NCBI GenBank assembly: GCA_046704745.1 | Contig: JBJKRL010000052.1 | Location: 1-64,000 of the forward strand | DNA length: 64,000 nucleotides | Reading direction: 5' to 3' | From: CAWGGS01 sp046704745 | Lineage (GTDB): Bacteria > Desulfobacterota > Desulfobulbia > Desulfobulbales > Desulfocapsaceae | Shown: positions 35,855 to 44,540 of the stretch, piece by piece | Numbering within the stretch: the first letter of the stretch is position 1 | Layout of the letters: every line of letters starts with the position of its first letter | Position numbers and translations under genes: made by a program | The notes under the pieces: generated by a model | Database searches by the model: none | The model's input: the letters and a program-made list of their open reading frames with translations, nothing else | What the model was told of the DNA's origin: nothing

Positions 35855-36949
35855 TCAAATTTGCCTCTTTTGCTCTTCCCGTTTGATTCCTCCTCTGTTG
35901 ATGGTCCGAAACACCAGGGGAGAGGCAAAGAGGATGAGAATAACCCGTAAAACATTGTGGGCGGTCACGAAGGCAGGATCTATCTTCAGGGCCAGGGCGA
36001 CCAGGGAAATCCCGGTAAGACCGCCGGGAGAAAAGGCGAGAAAAAGGGCATCGACCGGCAAACCGGTGAGAGGCTGCAGAGCCAGGCTGAAGAGCAGGGA
36101 CAAGACCAGCATCCACAGTGTAACCAAAAAGGACAGGACCATCCCATGCACCAGTTCCCTGATCTTCACCCCGACAAAATCGCTGCCGATGCCGCTGCCG
36201 ATCACCACCTCAGCCACGAGGAGCGGAAAGATCGGCAGAGGATGCAACGACAGTCCTAACAGCTGGGCCGCAGCGACCAACACAAAAGGCCCAAGCATGG
36301 CCGCCGAAGGCATGTGGAGAAGACGTCCGATGAGCCAGCCGGCAGCGCCGATTGCTACCCAAAGCCCTATATCATACCATGTTAACGGGGTACCCGTTCC
36401 TGCTTTTGCAGAGGTGACAGGTCCTGCTCCGAAAATCAGATGATACCCGAGAACGATGGTAAACAGGACCAGGACCACACGGACGGCATGGGTCAGGGCG
36501 ATGCTACGTTCCCGGCCGCCGAAGGCACCGCCCAGTGTCGTCATCATCAAAATGCCCCCAGGGGAAGCGGCAAAATAGGCGGTTACCGGATCAAAGCCGG
36601 CAAAACGCCGCAAAAAATGGTAGATGGTGGCTATGACTACTGCCACATAAAGAGTAACCCCGGCCATGGTGATGGGCCAGCGGGAGATGTTGGCCAGACT
36701 ATCATGATGAATGCCTGCGCCGATCATGAGACCGACCACAACCAGAATGATACTGCGCAACCAGGCCGGGACCCGTACCTGAATCCCGGCCATCGCCGGT
36801 ATCGCAGTACCGCAGATGGCCCCGAGCAACCAGGGCATGGGCAGCCTTAGCACGGCAAATAGCGCTCCCCCCACGGCACCACTGATAAGTGCCGTGGATA
36901 TGGAAAGAACCTGCTCCCGAACCGAGGAAGACGATTTCTGCTTTTCCAT
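35855..36949 (-). CDS. AbrB family membrane protein (duplicated AbrB domain)
   Basis: About 364 residues with nine or ten hydrophobic segments in two related halves, each with a GA-rich helix (ISGAVGGALFAVLRLPMPWL in the first). This matches the AbrB/putative ammonia monooxygenase membrane family, not the DNA-binding AbrB. The function is unknown; members often lie beside tripartite tricarboxylate or TRAP transporters. ATG 36949 overlaps the stop of the TRAP large-permease gene in a TGATG arrangement, so coupling is likely. Confidence 0.85.
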   Translation of the reverse strand: MEKQKSSSSVREQVLSISTALISGAVGGALFAVLRLPMPWLLGAICGTAIPAMAGIQVRVPAWLRSIILVVVGLMIGAGIHHDSLANISRWPITMAGVTLYVAVVIATIYHFLRRFAGFDPVTAYFAASPGGILMMTTLGGAFGGRERSIALTHAVRVVLVLFTIVLGYHLIFGAGPVTSAKAGTGTPLTWYDIGLWVAIGAAGWLIGRLLHMPSAAMLGPFVLVAAAQLLGLSLHPLPIFPLLVAEVVIGSGIGSDFVGVKIRELVHGMVLSFLVTLWMLVLSLLFSLALQPLTGLPVDALFLAFSPGGLTGISLVALALKIDPAFVTAHNVLRVILILFASPLVFRTINRGGIKREEQKRQI

Positions 36950-38238
36950 CAACCGACAAATCCAGGAAGCAGGAGAGCTATCTTGGGAAAAATCATGACG
37001 ATGATAAGACCGATCAAGCCGACAAAGGCATAGGGCAAAGAGCCCATGAGGACTTCCCGGATGGTAAAATCATCACGCAGGGATTGGACAACGAAGAGGT
37101 TCATACCCACCGGCGGCGTTACGGCACCGATCTCCATATTCATGACGAGAATGACGCCGAACCAGATCAGGTCGATATGCAAGGCCTGCAATCCGGGAAG
37201 CAGAATGGGAATGGTGACCAGAATGGCAGCTGCGGCATCCATGAACATTCCCAGGATCAGATAGAGGATATTGACGGCGATCATGAACTGCCAGACATTC
37301 AGATGCATACCCTCGAGCCAGGTGGTGACATCCTGAGGAACCCGCAATAGGGACAGGGTATTACCGAAGACCGAGGCCCCGGCAATGAGCATGAGGATCA
37401 TGGCGCTGGTGACGACGCTGTCCAAGGATGCCTGCCACATGAGTTTCCAGGTCATGGTCCGTTTGAGAACCACCGTCAACAGCAAGGCATAGACCACACC
37501 GACCGCCGCCGCCTCCGTGGGTGTGAACCAGCCCAGGTAGATGCCGCCCAGGACCAGTGGGATCATGAGCAGACTGCCGATCATCCCGCTGGTAATGGGG
37601 ATGTTCTTTTGCTCGCTTGCCGCTGTGGTACCGTCTTTTTTCATTCTGTGCCAGGCTGTCAGCACCGTATAAAGTATAAAAAACACCGCCAATAAAATGC
37701 CGGGAAGGACCCCGGCCATAAAAAGCTGGCCCACCGACGTATTCGTCACCAGGGAATAGAGGATGAAAGAGATGCTTGGAGGAATCAGGATGCCCAATGT
37801 GCCGGCCACGGCTACCGAACCCATGGCCATACCCCTGTCATAGCCGCGGTCGAGCATCTCCGGAATACTGATGGAGCCGATTGTTGCAGCCGTTGCCGTC
37901 GACGATCCGGAGATAGCCGCAAAGATGGCGCTTGCGGCCACGGCGGCAATGGCCAGCCCGCCGGGAAGACGCCCAAAAAAACGCTGGGCAAAGTCAAACA
38001 GATCTCTGCCGGCCCCGCCTTTGAGCATCAACTGGCCCATCAGGATATAGAGGGGTATGGCAATGATCACAAAGGAATTCATGTCCGAATAGGCCCCCTG
38101 GGCCAGGGCGGTAATGCCCGGTTGAAATCCGATGGCCATCATATAGCCTACTGTTCCGCTTAACAAAAGCGAAATCGAGATGGGAATGCCCAGAATCAGC
38201 AGCAAACCGAGGGCGACAAAGGTCATGGTAAACGCCAT
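36949..38238 (-). CDS. dctM: TRAP transporter large permease DctM
   Basis: 429 residues with about 12 membrane segments. Family blocks are seen: IPLYILMGQLMLKGGAG, SGSSTATAATIGSISIPEM, and the C-terminal FGVILVMNMEIGAVTPPVGM. DctM is the ion-coupled channel of a TRAP importer. Ribosome site AAGGAAGG precedes its ATG. It follows the small permease gene by about 70 bases. Confidence 0.92.
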   Translation of the reverse strand: MAFTMTFVALGLLLILGIPISISLLLSGTVGYMMAIGFQPGITALAQGAYSDMNSFVIIAIPLYILMGQLMLKGGAGRDLFDFAQRFFGRLPGGLAIAAVAASAIFAAISGSSTATAATIGSISIPEMLDRGYDRGMAMGSVAVAGTLGILIPPSISFILYSLVTNTSVGQLFMAGVLPGILLAVFFILYTVLTAWHRMKKDGTTAASEQKNIPITSGMIGSLLMIPLVLGGIYLGWFTPTEAAAVGVVYALLLTVVLKRTMTWKLMWQASLDSVVTSAMILMLIAGASVFGNTLSLLRVPQDVTTWLEGMHLNVWQFMIAVNILYLILGMFMDAAAAILVTIPILLPGLQALHIDLIWFGVILVMNMEIGAVTPPVGMNLFVVQSLRDDFTIREVLMGSLPYAFVGLIGLIIVMIFPKIALLLPGFVG

Positions 38239-38311
38239 ATGCCTTCCTTTTTGGTTGTATCAGACAGACTGACACGTGAAGAGAGAAACTCCTTTAAAAC
38301 GTCTGTTTCCC

Positions 38312-38923
38312 CTATTTTTCCGAGCTCCCCAACTCGGTGAGCCGACGCAAGAGCTTATGAACTTCGGCAGCCAACCAAAGGACCGCCCCCAGAGGCAAAG
38401 CCGCCTTGGCTATCCATACCGGCCACTCCACCACATCGATGGTCGTTTCATGGGTTACAAGACTCGAAAAGGCCAAGCGATAGCCGGACACGGCAAACAT
38501 GATCAGAAAGATCGCAATAATGCCAAAGCGCATCAGATTAAGCAGCCTGCCCCGACCTCCGAGCATATTTTCCAAAGCGATTCCGGCGGTGACGTGGTGT
38601 TCTCTTAAAGATGTCAGCACGGCACCGATAAAGGCCAGCCAGACCAGAGCAAAAAGGTCGAGATCATAGGTCCAGTAATTATCAATACGCAGAATACGCA
38701 GGGTAATACCGATTATGATGGAAAAAGCGAGAACCAGTATCGTTGCCGCAGCCAGATGGCCAGTGCCGGAGGCCAGCCTGCCGGTTATTGCTTTCAAACC
38801 CAAAGCGGCACGAAAAAGCGCCCCCCCCGGTTTATCTCCGGTGAGGGCGCTTTTTTCTTTTTTGGCTGATCCGGCCGGTAACTTGGCCGGATCAGTGGAT
38901 TGATCAGTATGGTTATTTTCCAC
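38312..38923 (-). CDS. dctQ: TRAP transporter small permease DctQ with N-terminal extension
   Basis: 203 residues with four hydrophobic segments, and DLFALVWLAFIGAV as the family block. The first 40 or so residues are polar and unlike normal DctQ proteins. The start is a GTG (38923) with AAAAGG eight bases upstream. The DNA of this extension forms two strong hairpins (38813-38856 and 38866-38895). These could limit transcription of the permease genes relative to the binding protein. Confidence 0.88.
   Translation of the reverse strand: MENNHTDQSTDPAKLPAGSAKKEKSALTGDKPGGALFRAALGLKAITGRLASGTGHLAAATILVLAFSIIIGITLRILRIDNYWTYDLDLFALVWLAFIGAVLTSLREHHVTAGIALENMLGGRGRLLNLMRFGIIAIFLIMFAVSGYRLAFSSLVTHETTIDVVEWPVWIAKAALPLGAVLWLAAEVHKLLRRLTELGSSEK
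38813..38895 (-). promoter_or_regulatory. two tandem hairpins inside the dctQ start region, possible attenuator
   Basis: CTGATCCGGCC pairs perfectly with GGCCGGATCAG (38866-38895). Next to it, AGCGCC/GGCGCT plus CCGG/CCGG form a second GC stem (38813-38856) with T tracts on both sides, so it resembles a two-way terminator. Both lie in translated sequence just behind the dctP gene. Confidence 0.45.
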
Positions 38924-38950
38924 AATGTATACCTTTTGATACCAGAGTCA

Positions 38951-39970
38951 TCAATGACTCAGCGCCATCTTTATATCAGAGATTATCTGCTTTCCATCCT
39001 TGCCTGTTTCGGCGAGATAATTCTTCTCGGCCATGGCTCCGGCTGTTTTCTTCCACTGTTGCAGGTCTTCGGCCGTGGGCTGGTATACATGGTTGCCATT
39101 TTTCTCTGCTATTTTGATATCATTTGTAAATTCATGTTCGATGTTGGCCACTGCCGAGCCTTCCGTGTTGGCAATCGCCTTGGAAATAATATCACGCTGT
39201 TCCTTGGTCAGCCCTTTCCACCACTGAAGATTGGCCTGAACCGGATAAACAAGGGGAACGTAATGGATGGCTGTGATATATTTGCCGACCTCAAACCATT
39301 TACGGGAGACAATCGAAGACAAACCAGATACCCCGCCGTCCAAGACACCGCGCTGCATGGCCGTATAGACTTCACTTGAATCCACAGCCACAGGAGTTGC
39401 ACCCTGAGATTTCAAGAACAGGGCGGAGAGTTTTCCCTCTGAGCGCATATGCAACCCTTTCAGGTCCTTCGGAAGCTTAATCGGGTGTTTGGTGTTGATA
39501 TAACTTTTGGCATACCCGTAGAATCCCCAGCCGATAATCTGAATCCCATGTTTGTTGAGGGTCTTGTTTACATCTTGCCCCAATTTTCCATGCAAGGCTT
39601 TGAGCAGGGCCGAGGCATCATCGATCAAAAAGGGAATGGTATCCCATTCCAGGGACGGCTCCTGTTTGGACCACCAATGCATGGCGAAGATGCCCATGCT
39701 GGCCGTATTGTTCGCCACCCCTTCGGAAATATTGGACTCTTTGAGGAGCGACCCGGAGGGATAGGTCTCGACATGTATCTTGCCGTGACTCAGGGTCTGG
39801 ATCTCTTTGGCAATGGCATTGCCCTGGTTTGCGGTAGCGGTGTCCGGCGGCATGTACCAGGCAAAACGCACGGTGAGATCCTGCGCTTTAACTGGGACTG
39901 CCACAGCACCCCATGCCATAAATAGGGCACAGAGTGTCACAAACAGACAGATAGAAAACGATTTTTTCAT
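38951..39970 (-). CDS. dctP: TRAP transporter substrate-binding protein DctP
   Basis: 339 residues. A signal peptide (1-29, ending VKAQD) is followed by the DctP fold with LTVRFAWYMPPDTATANQG, GMFAM-like and RSEGKLSALFLKSQGATPVA. The Arg in MRSEGKL corresponds to the residue that binds the substrate carboxylate in most DctP proteins, so an organic acid is expected. First gene of the six-gene operon; GGAGAGAG lies just before the ATG. Confidence 0.92.
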   Translation of the reverse strand: MKKSFSICLFVTLCALFMAWGAVAVPVKAQDLTVRFAWYMPPDTATANQGNAIAKEIQTLSHGKIHVETYPSGSLLKESNISEGVANNTASMGIFAMHWWSKQEPSLEWDTIPFLIDDASALLKALHGKLGQDVNKTLNKHGIQIIGWGFYGYAKSYINTKHPIKLPKDLKGLHMRSEGKLSALFLKSQGATPVAVDSSEVYTAMQRGVLDGGVSGLSSIVSRKWFEVGKYITAIHYVPLVYPVQANLQWWKGLTKEQRDIISKAIANTEGSAVANIEHEFTNDIKIAEKNGNHVYQPTAEDLQQWKKTAGAMAEKNYLAETGKDGKQIISDIKMALSH

Positions 39971-40276
39971 AGCTCTCTCCTAATGGTGAAGGTACATCCA
40001 ACTAGCCGATATGGCCAAGCCCGAATTTCTCTCAAGCCGAGACCGTTGCCTATCCGAAAAGCCGATAAAAGAACACAGCGGGATTTCGGATGCAGCCGGA
40101 TCAATACGACCTCATGGGCACTCCTTTCAGGACGCCGGTGGACATCATGTCGCACAACCGATTCCTGGTTAAAATTCTTTACCAGAAAAGCTTAGAGACG
40201 ACTAGACCACACACTCCTCATGAGAAATCCGGATGAGTTGTTAAACCAAACGATTGAGAAGCTCCATATGTTATCA

Positions 40277-40304
40277 ATTATATTTCACCAGAGTCTTTTG
40301 TAAA
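40277..40304 (-). promoter_or_regulatory. candidate sigma-70 promoter for the TRAP-Tcu operon
   Basis: On the minus strand TTTACA (40299-40304) and a perfect TATAAT (40277-40282) are 16 bases apart. The leader to dctP would be about 300 bases. Confidence 0.5.
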
Positions 40305-40400
40305 TAGAACCAGTCTAAAAAAGCATATAAGTACACGTTAATAAATTTTTGGCCGGAGCAAAAAAAACAACGAAAGAAGCCGGCGATCTGATATAATCAG

Positions 40401-40421
40401 TAACAGTATGCCATACTGTTA
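40401..40421. promoter_or_regulatory. perfect 21-bp palindrome, candidate operator
   Basis: Arms TAACAGTATG and CATACTGTTA flank one C. A plus-strand TATAAT lies at 40392-40397, immediately before it, so a bound repressor would block that start site. It is about 80-100 bases upstream of the Cys-rich membrane gene. I do not recognise the regulator. Confidence 0.55.
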
Positions 40422-40503
40422 CAATACCATTGAGTTCGGATTCCCCGCAGGCTGATCCGGCCGCATCTCTTTTCATCCCTTCTGATGCCTTAATTTCTCA
40501 CAA

Positions 40504-41145
40504 ATGGAGAAGATGATGATGTTTCTCGATCCCGAAAATCCGATAACAACCTGCTCAGCTGCAACATGTGACGATTGTCCTGCCGGCAACCATGTGCATT
40601 GCCATTTCTCTCGTAAGGAATTACTGCTTTTCTTCCTCCTGGCCGCACCTTCTTTTCTTTTGGGAGGAGCCGGAATCATGCATGCAGGCGAATGGTGGCT
40701 GATCCCATGGCTGATCGTAATTGTCGGCTATTTCGGCTTTATTGAGATCCGGGTCATGTGTTCCCATTGCCCTCACTACGCCGAAGAGGGAATCTCTTTG
40801 AAATGCTGGGCAAATTATGGTTCTCCCAAGATATGGAAATACCGCCCCGGACCGATGAATCTCTGGGAAAAATGCATCTTTTTTTTAGGACTCATACTTG
40901 TTTGGGGTTTTCCCCTCTACTTTTTACTCGCAGGCTTACAATTCTTCCTGCTTGTCGTATATCTTCTTACAGCAGCAGGTTTTCTGATGACACTCAGGCA
41001 ATACTTCTGTTCGCGCTGCATGAATTTCGCCTGTCCTTTGAATACGGTGAACGATAAACACCGAGATCTCTTTTTTGCCCGAAACCCGGAAATTGCCAAA
41101 GCATGGGGAAAGGATAGGGAAATAAGCCAGGAAAAACCTTTATGA
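40504..41145 (+). CDS. cysteine-rich multi-pass membrane protein
   Basis: Up to 213 residues; family not recognised. The N-terminus carries CSAATCDDC and a His-Cys pair (HVHCH), then two membrane segments, a loop with CSHCPHY, two more membrane segments and a final CSRCMNFACPL. Three Cys groups in the soluble loops suggest a metal or iron-sulfur site, or a heavy-metal or redox role; this is inference. The start is open to doubt: three ATG codons follow GGAG, and ATG 40516 or 40519 have better spacing. Its stop overlaps the cupin gene as ATGA. Confidence 0.75.
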   Translation: MEKMMMFLDPENPITTCSAATCDDCPAGNHVHCHFSRKELLLFFLLAAPSFLLGGAGIMHAGEWWLIPWLIVIVGYFGFIEIRVMCSHCPHYAEEGISLKCWANYGSPKIWKYRPGPMNLWEKCIFFLGLILVWGFPLYFLLAGLQFFLLVVYLLTAAGFLMTLRQYFCSRCMNFACPLNTVNDKHRDLFFARNPEIAKAWGKDREISQEKPL

Positions 41146-41522
41146 AAAGATCCGCCGTAGGCCAAAGTCAAGGGGGCGAGGTTTACACCCAAGAAAGATG
41201 CTTTATTCTTGAGCTGTCCAATACCCCCGAAGATCCTTATGTCTCCATTGCCAGAGCCCGGGTCGAACCTGGTGTAACGACACGTTGGCACCGGTTGCAG
41301 GGGGTAACGGAACGCTACTGCATTTTGAGCGGCAAAGGCTGTGTGGAGGTGGGCAATCTAGCCCCTTGGGTTGTACGGACTGGCGATGTGGTGCACATTG
41401 AGCCTATGTGCCGGCAACGCATAAGCAATATCGGGAAAGAAGATCTCATCTTTCTTGCCGTTTGCACCCCCCGTTTTACTCTGGATTCCTATATCGATAT
41501 AGATGATGCTGTGGATGGGTAA
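41142..41522 (+). CDS. cupin-domain protein
   Basis: 126 residues. Cupin motif 1 appears as GVTTRWHRLQGVTERYCILS, with one His and a Glu; the usual second His is Leu. Motif 2 has Gln where a His is common (MCRQRISN). So metal binding may be changed. Coupled to the Cys-rich membrane gene by an ATGA overlap. The function could be sensing or binding a small molecule; not known. Confidence 0.8.
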   Translation: MKRSAVGQSQGGEVYTQERCFILELSNTPEDPYVSIARARVEPGVTTRWHRLQGVTERYCILSGKGCVEVGNLAPWVVRTGDVVHIEPMCRQRISNIGKEDLIFLAVCTPRFTLDSYIDIDDAVDG

Positions 41523-41824
41523 GAGTTATGTTCATCCTGTATGGGATCCCTATCTATATCGCAGGAGGCGAAGTTCATCGCTTACGTTCGCATCGCTGAG
41601 GCCGCAGGGGAACCACATGAGTCCCACAGGGTTGCCGACAGGACCTCCGCAACTGCCAGCAGGCCATGGAGGGCCTGTCTGTCTGCCGTGGTGAACAGGC
41701 GATTCGGCCGCAGAGCAGCGGAGGGAAATGATAAACTTCGCCGGATTGTTGCTATCAGCTTTTCAAAAGTATCGTAATCCAGTTGTCCCAAAAAAAACGC
41801 ACACCTCCAAAACATAAAAAAACC
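41523..41824. other. intergenic region filled by repeat copy C
   Basis: About 300 bases between the cupin and aminotransferase genes. Nearly all of it is repeat copy C, which may carry promoter or processing signals for the aminotransferase gene. Confidence 0.5.
41550..41783 (+). repeat. dispersed intergenic repeat, copy C (composite, inverted arms)
   Basis: The right arm (41672-41783) matches copy B (GAGGGCCTGTCTGTCTGCCG, GCCGGATTG, TCAAAAGTAT). The left arm (from about 41574) has TTCGCATCGCTGAGGCCGCA and GGGGAACCAC, matching copy A. The two arms are inverted to each other, so the unit could fold into a long hairpin. Confidence 0.65.
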
Positions 41825-43030
41825 ATGTCTACAGATAAAACGATAAACATAGAAGATGCGCACATGGCCCCCTTTTTCAAGAAGATCCCGGTATCCATCG
41901 AACGAGGTCAAGGAATCTATGTCTGGGATGAGGAAGGTCGAAGGTACCTGGATTTCACTTCGGGCTGGGGCGTCACCTGTCTGGGGCATGCCCATCCGCA
42001 AATCACGGCGGCATTGGTTGAGCAGGCAGGCAAGATTATACAAAATCCCAATTCAGGACTCACGTACTCCCCTGCCCGGGCGCGTCTGCTGTCTCTCCTC
42101 GCCGACATTCTGCCCAAACCGTTGACACGGATATTTTTCACCAATAGCGGAGCCGAAGCCAATGATGCCGCCATCAAGCTCGCTCGTAAGGTGACAGGAC
42201 GGCCGGATATTGTCTCCACCGAGAAGAGTTTCCACGGCCGGACCATCAGCACTGCCTCAGCCACAGGCCAGATCAGCCATCACGGCAAGTTTAATCTTCT
42301 GATGCCCAACTACCGTTTTGTCCCATTCAACGATCTGGATGCCATGGAACAAAACCTGGATGAGTCCGTGGCCGCAGTCATCGTCGAACCGGTTCAGGGT
42401 GAGGGAGGAGTCCGGGTACCGTCGGATGATTATCTCCCGGGTTTAAGCCGTCTGTGCCGAGCGAATGGGAGTCTTTTGATCGTCGATGAGATCCAGACGG
42501 GTTTCTGCCGACTGGGCCCGATATTTGCCGCCGGCAGGCAAGGGGTTGAGGCCGATTTTCTGACCATGGCCAAAGGGATTGCCGGAGGTTTTCCCTTTGG
42601 GGCCTTTGCCATGTCCGAAGACGTTGCCGCGCATCTGGAGCTTGGCGACCATGGAGGAACCTATTGCGGTAATCCCCTTGGATGTGCAGTGGCATATGCC
42701 GTAATCAGTTATCTGGTGGAACATGACATCACAGCCCATGTGGAGAATATCGGGAAAAGGGCGCTGAAACGTCTGACGAACTGGCCTGCTGCCTATCCGC
42801 ATATCGTCACCGGTACCCGCGGCCGCGGACTGCTTATTGGTCTAGAACTGTCCGACGCTGAGACTGCAGGCCAAATCGTCGACCACTGTCTTGAAAAAGG
42901 ACTCTTCATCCGTCAGACGCAAGGGAATGTCATCCGTCTGTTTCCTGCCTTAAACATCACCTTCGAACAGATGGAAACAGGACTGTCCATTCTTGAAAAA
43001 TCCATTCTTCTCCTCGGCCAAAAGCGATAG
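41825..43030 (+). CDS. argD: class III aminotransferase, acetylornithine aminotransferase-like
   Basis: About 401 residues, the usual length of ArgD. The PLP enzyme blocks are present: FFTNSGAEANDAAIKLARK, IVDEIQTGFCR and the PLP Lys in TMAKGIAGGFPFG. It would transaminate N-acetylornithine/2-oxoglutarate, but ornithine or 4-aminobutyrate enzymes share the fold, so substrate is not certain. ATG 41825 is preferred over the upstream TTG at 41783, which lies at the end of repeat copy C. No other arginine genes are adjacent. Confidence 0.85.
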   Translation: MSTDKTINIEDAHMAPFFKKIPVSIERGQGIYVWDEEGRRYLDFTSGWGVTCLGHAHPQITAALVEQAGKIIQNPNSGLTYSPARARLLSLLADILPKPLTRIFFTNSGAEANDAAIKLARKVTGRPDIVSTEKSFHGRTISTASATGQISHHGKFNLLMPNYRFVPFNDLDAMEQNLDESVAAVIVEPVQGEGGVRVPSDDYLPGLSRLCRANGSLLIVDEIQTGFCRLGPIFAAGRQGVEADFLTMAKGIAGGFPFGAFAMSEDVAAHLELGDHGGTYCGNPLGCAVAYAVISYLVEHDITAHVENIGKRALKRLTNWPAAYPHIVTGTRGRGLLIGLELSDAETAGQIVDHCLEKGLFIRQTQGNVIRLFPALNITFEQMETGLSILEKSILLLGQKR

Positions 43031-43077
43031 GTGGTGGAAGAGGTGCAGATCAGCATCTTCGGCAAAGTCAGAATCCC

Positions 43078-44481
43078 ATGATGTCAAAGAAATACTCACT
43101 TGCAGCCGGATCTCCGACCATGATACTGGCTACTGTCTGTATCGCCCAGTTCATGGCCCCCTTTATGCTCACCAGCATCGGAGTCGCCCTGCCGTCATTG
43201 AGCCGGGATCTGGGTGCCTCTGCCATGCAGCTCGGCCTGGTGGAACAGCTCTATGTCCTGTCGCTTGCCATGTCCATGCTCACCTTCGGCAAACTGGGCG
43301 ACATTATCGGCCAGCGCCGGGTCTATCTGGCAGGGCTGGTGATATTTACCCTTCTCACCTTCTTGCTGGGTTTCTCACAGAGTATAGGGATGGTGATGCT
43401 GTTTCGCTTTATCCAGGGGATAGGATCATCCATGGTTCTGGCGGGAAGCATGGCCCTTGTTGCCGGAGCCTATCCTCCCGAGCGGCGGGGGAGAAAAATC
43501 GGCCTTGTCTCAGCCTGTACCTACGCCGGACTCTCTACCGGACCGGTTATCGGCGGCTATGTCACCCTGAATTTCGGCTGGCGGCACGTTTTTCTGTTGA
43601 CCGTACCCATTGGCATGGCGGCAATAGCCATGTGTCTTTTCGGAATGCGGGAAATGGAAAAAAACGCCTCCGATGAACATATGGACTGGAAAGGCAGCCT
43701 GGTTTATGCTGTCAGTGTCGGCCTCATCATGACCGGGGCAGCCCATGCCAAAGAAGTCTTCCTTGGACTGCCCATGGTGGCACTCGGAGTGTTCGGTCTC
43801 ATTGCATTCATCCGTATGGAGTTAAAAATTTCGAGCCCGCTTCTCGATGTAAGGATTCTTGTGAAGAATCGTTTTTTTACCTTGAGTTGCCTCGCCGCCA
43901 TGGGAAACTACGCCGCCACCTTCGGCATCATTTTTCTCATGAGTCTGTTTCTGCAGTATGCCAAGGGACTGTCACCGAGACAGACGGGTTTTGTCCTGTT
44001 GATGCAACCCCTGATGCAGGTGGTTGCCTCACCCGTTGCTGGAAGGCTGGCCGAAAGATACAACATCGCCAAAGTAGCCACCGCTGGGATGCTAGCAAGC
44101 TCGGCCGGGCTCCTTCTGGCCGCCTTAACCGTTGGACCGGCCATTCCCATTTGGCTGGTCATAATCGAGCTTATGTTGATCGGATCGGGATTCGGCATTT
44201 TCATCACCCCGAACTCGACGGCCATCATGGGAAGTGTTGAACGGCGATTATTCGGAGTTGCTTCGGGGATGATAGGTGCAATGCGGACATTGGGAATGGC
44301 GGCAAGTCTCACGACAATATCGCTTATTTTTTCTCTTATCATGGGTAAGCATGCTATAACAAAAGAGACATTGACTCTTTTCCTCTACAGTATGCGAACA
44401 GGGCTCGTGGCCTATGCTATCTTCTCCTGTCTAGGCATCATCTTATCCTTAGGCAGAGTTAACAAAGCGAAAAATAATTGA
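43078..44481 (+). CDS. MFS transporter, DHA2 (14-TM) type
   Basis: 467 residues with about 14 membrane segments. Motif A appears as GKLGDIIGQRRVYLAG and motif C-like sequence in LSTGPVIGGYVTLNFGWR. The drug:H+ antiporter-2 type usually exports drugs, dyes or amino-acid-like compounds. It starts 48 bases after the aminotransferase and may be cotranscribed with it. No regulator lies nearby, so substrate is unknown. Two ATG codons in tandem begin the gene. Confidence 0.87.
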   Translation: MMSKKYSLAAGSPTMILATVCIAQFMAPFMLTSIGVALPSLSRDLGASAMQLGLVEQLYVLSLAMSMLTFGKLGDIIGQRRVYLAGLVIFTLLTFLLGFSQSIGMVMLFRFIQGIGSSMVLAGSMALVAGAYPPERRGRKIGLVSACTYAGLSTGPVIGGYVTLNFGWRHVFLLTVPIGMAAIAMCLFGMREMEKNASDEHMDWKGSLVYAVSVGLIMTGAAHAKEVFLGLPMVALGVFGLIAFIRMELKISSPLLDVRILVKNRFFTLSCLAAMGNYAATFGIIFLMSLFLQYAKGLSPRQTGFVLLMQPLMQVVASPVAGRLAERYNIAKVATAGMLASSAGLLLAALTVGPAIPIWLVIIELMLIGSGFGIFITPNSTAIMGSVERRLFGVASGMIGAMRTLGMAASLTTISLIFSLIMGKHAITKETLTLFLYSMRTGLVAYAIFSCLGIILSLGRVNKAKNN

Positions 44482-44540
44482 CAATTCCTGAGATCTTAGA
44501 GAAACTTACAGAGTACGAGAGGAATCAACAGAAAGAATGT

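Larger units (their letters stand above)
39971..40503. other. intergenic region with divergent promoters
   Basis: About 530 bases between the TRAP-Tcu operon and the Cys-rich membrane gene. It holds a strong minus-strand promoter candidate (40277-40304) and a perfect palindrome (40401-40421). I see no gene; the short open frame at 39967-40155 has no support. Confidence 0.5.
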
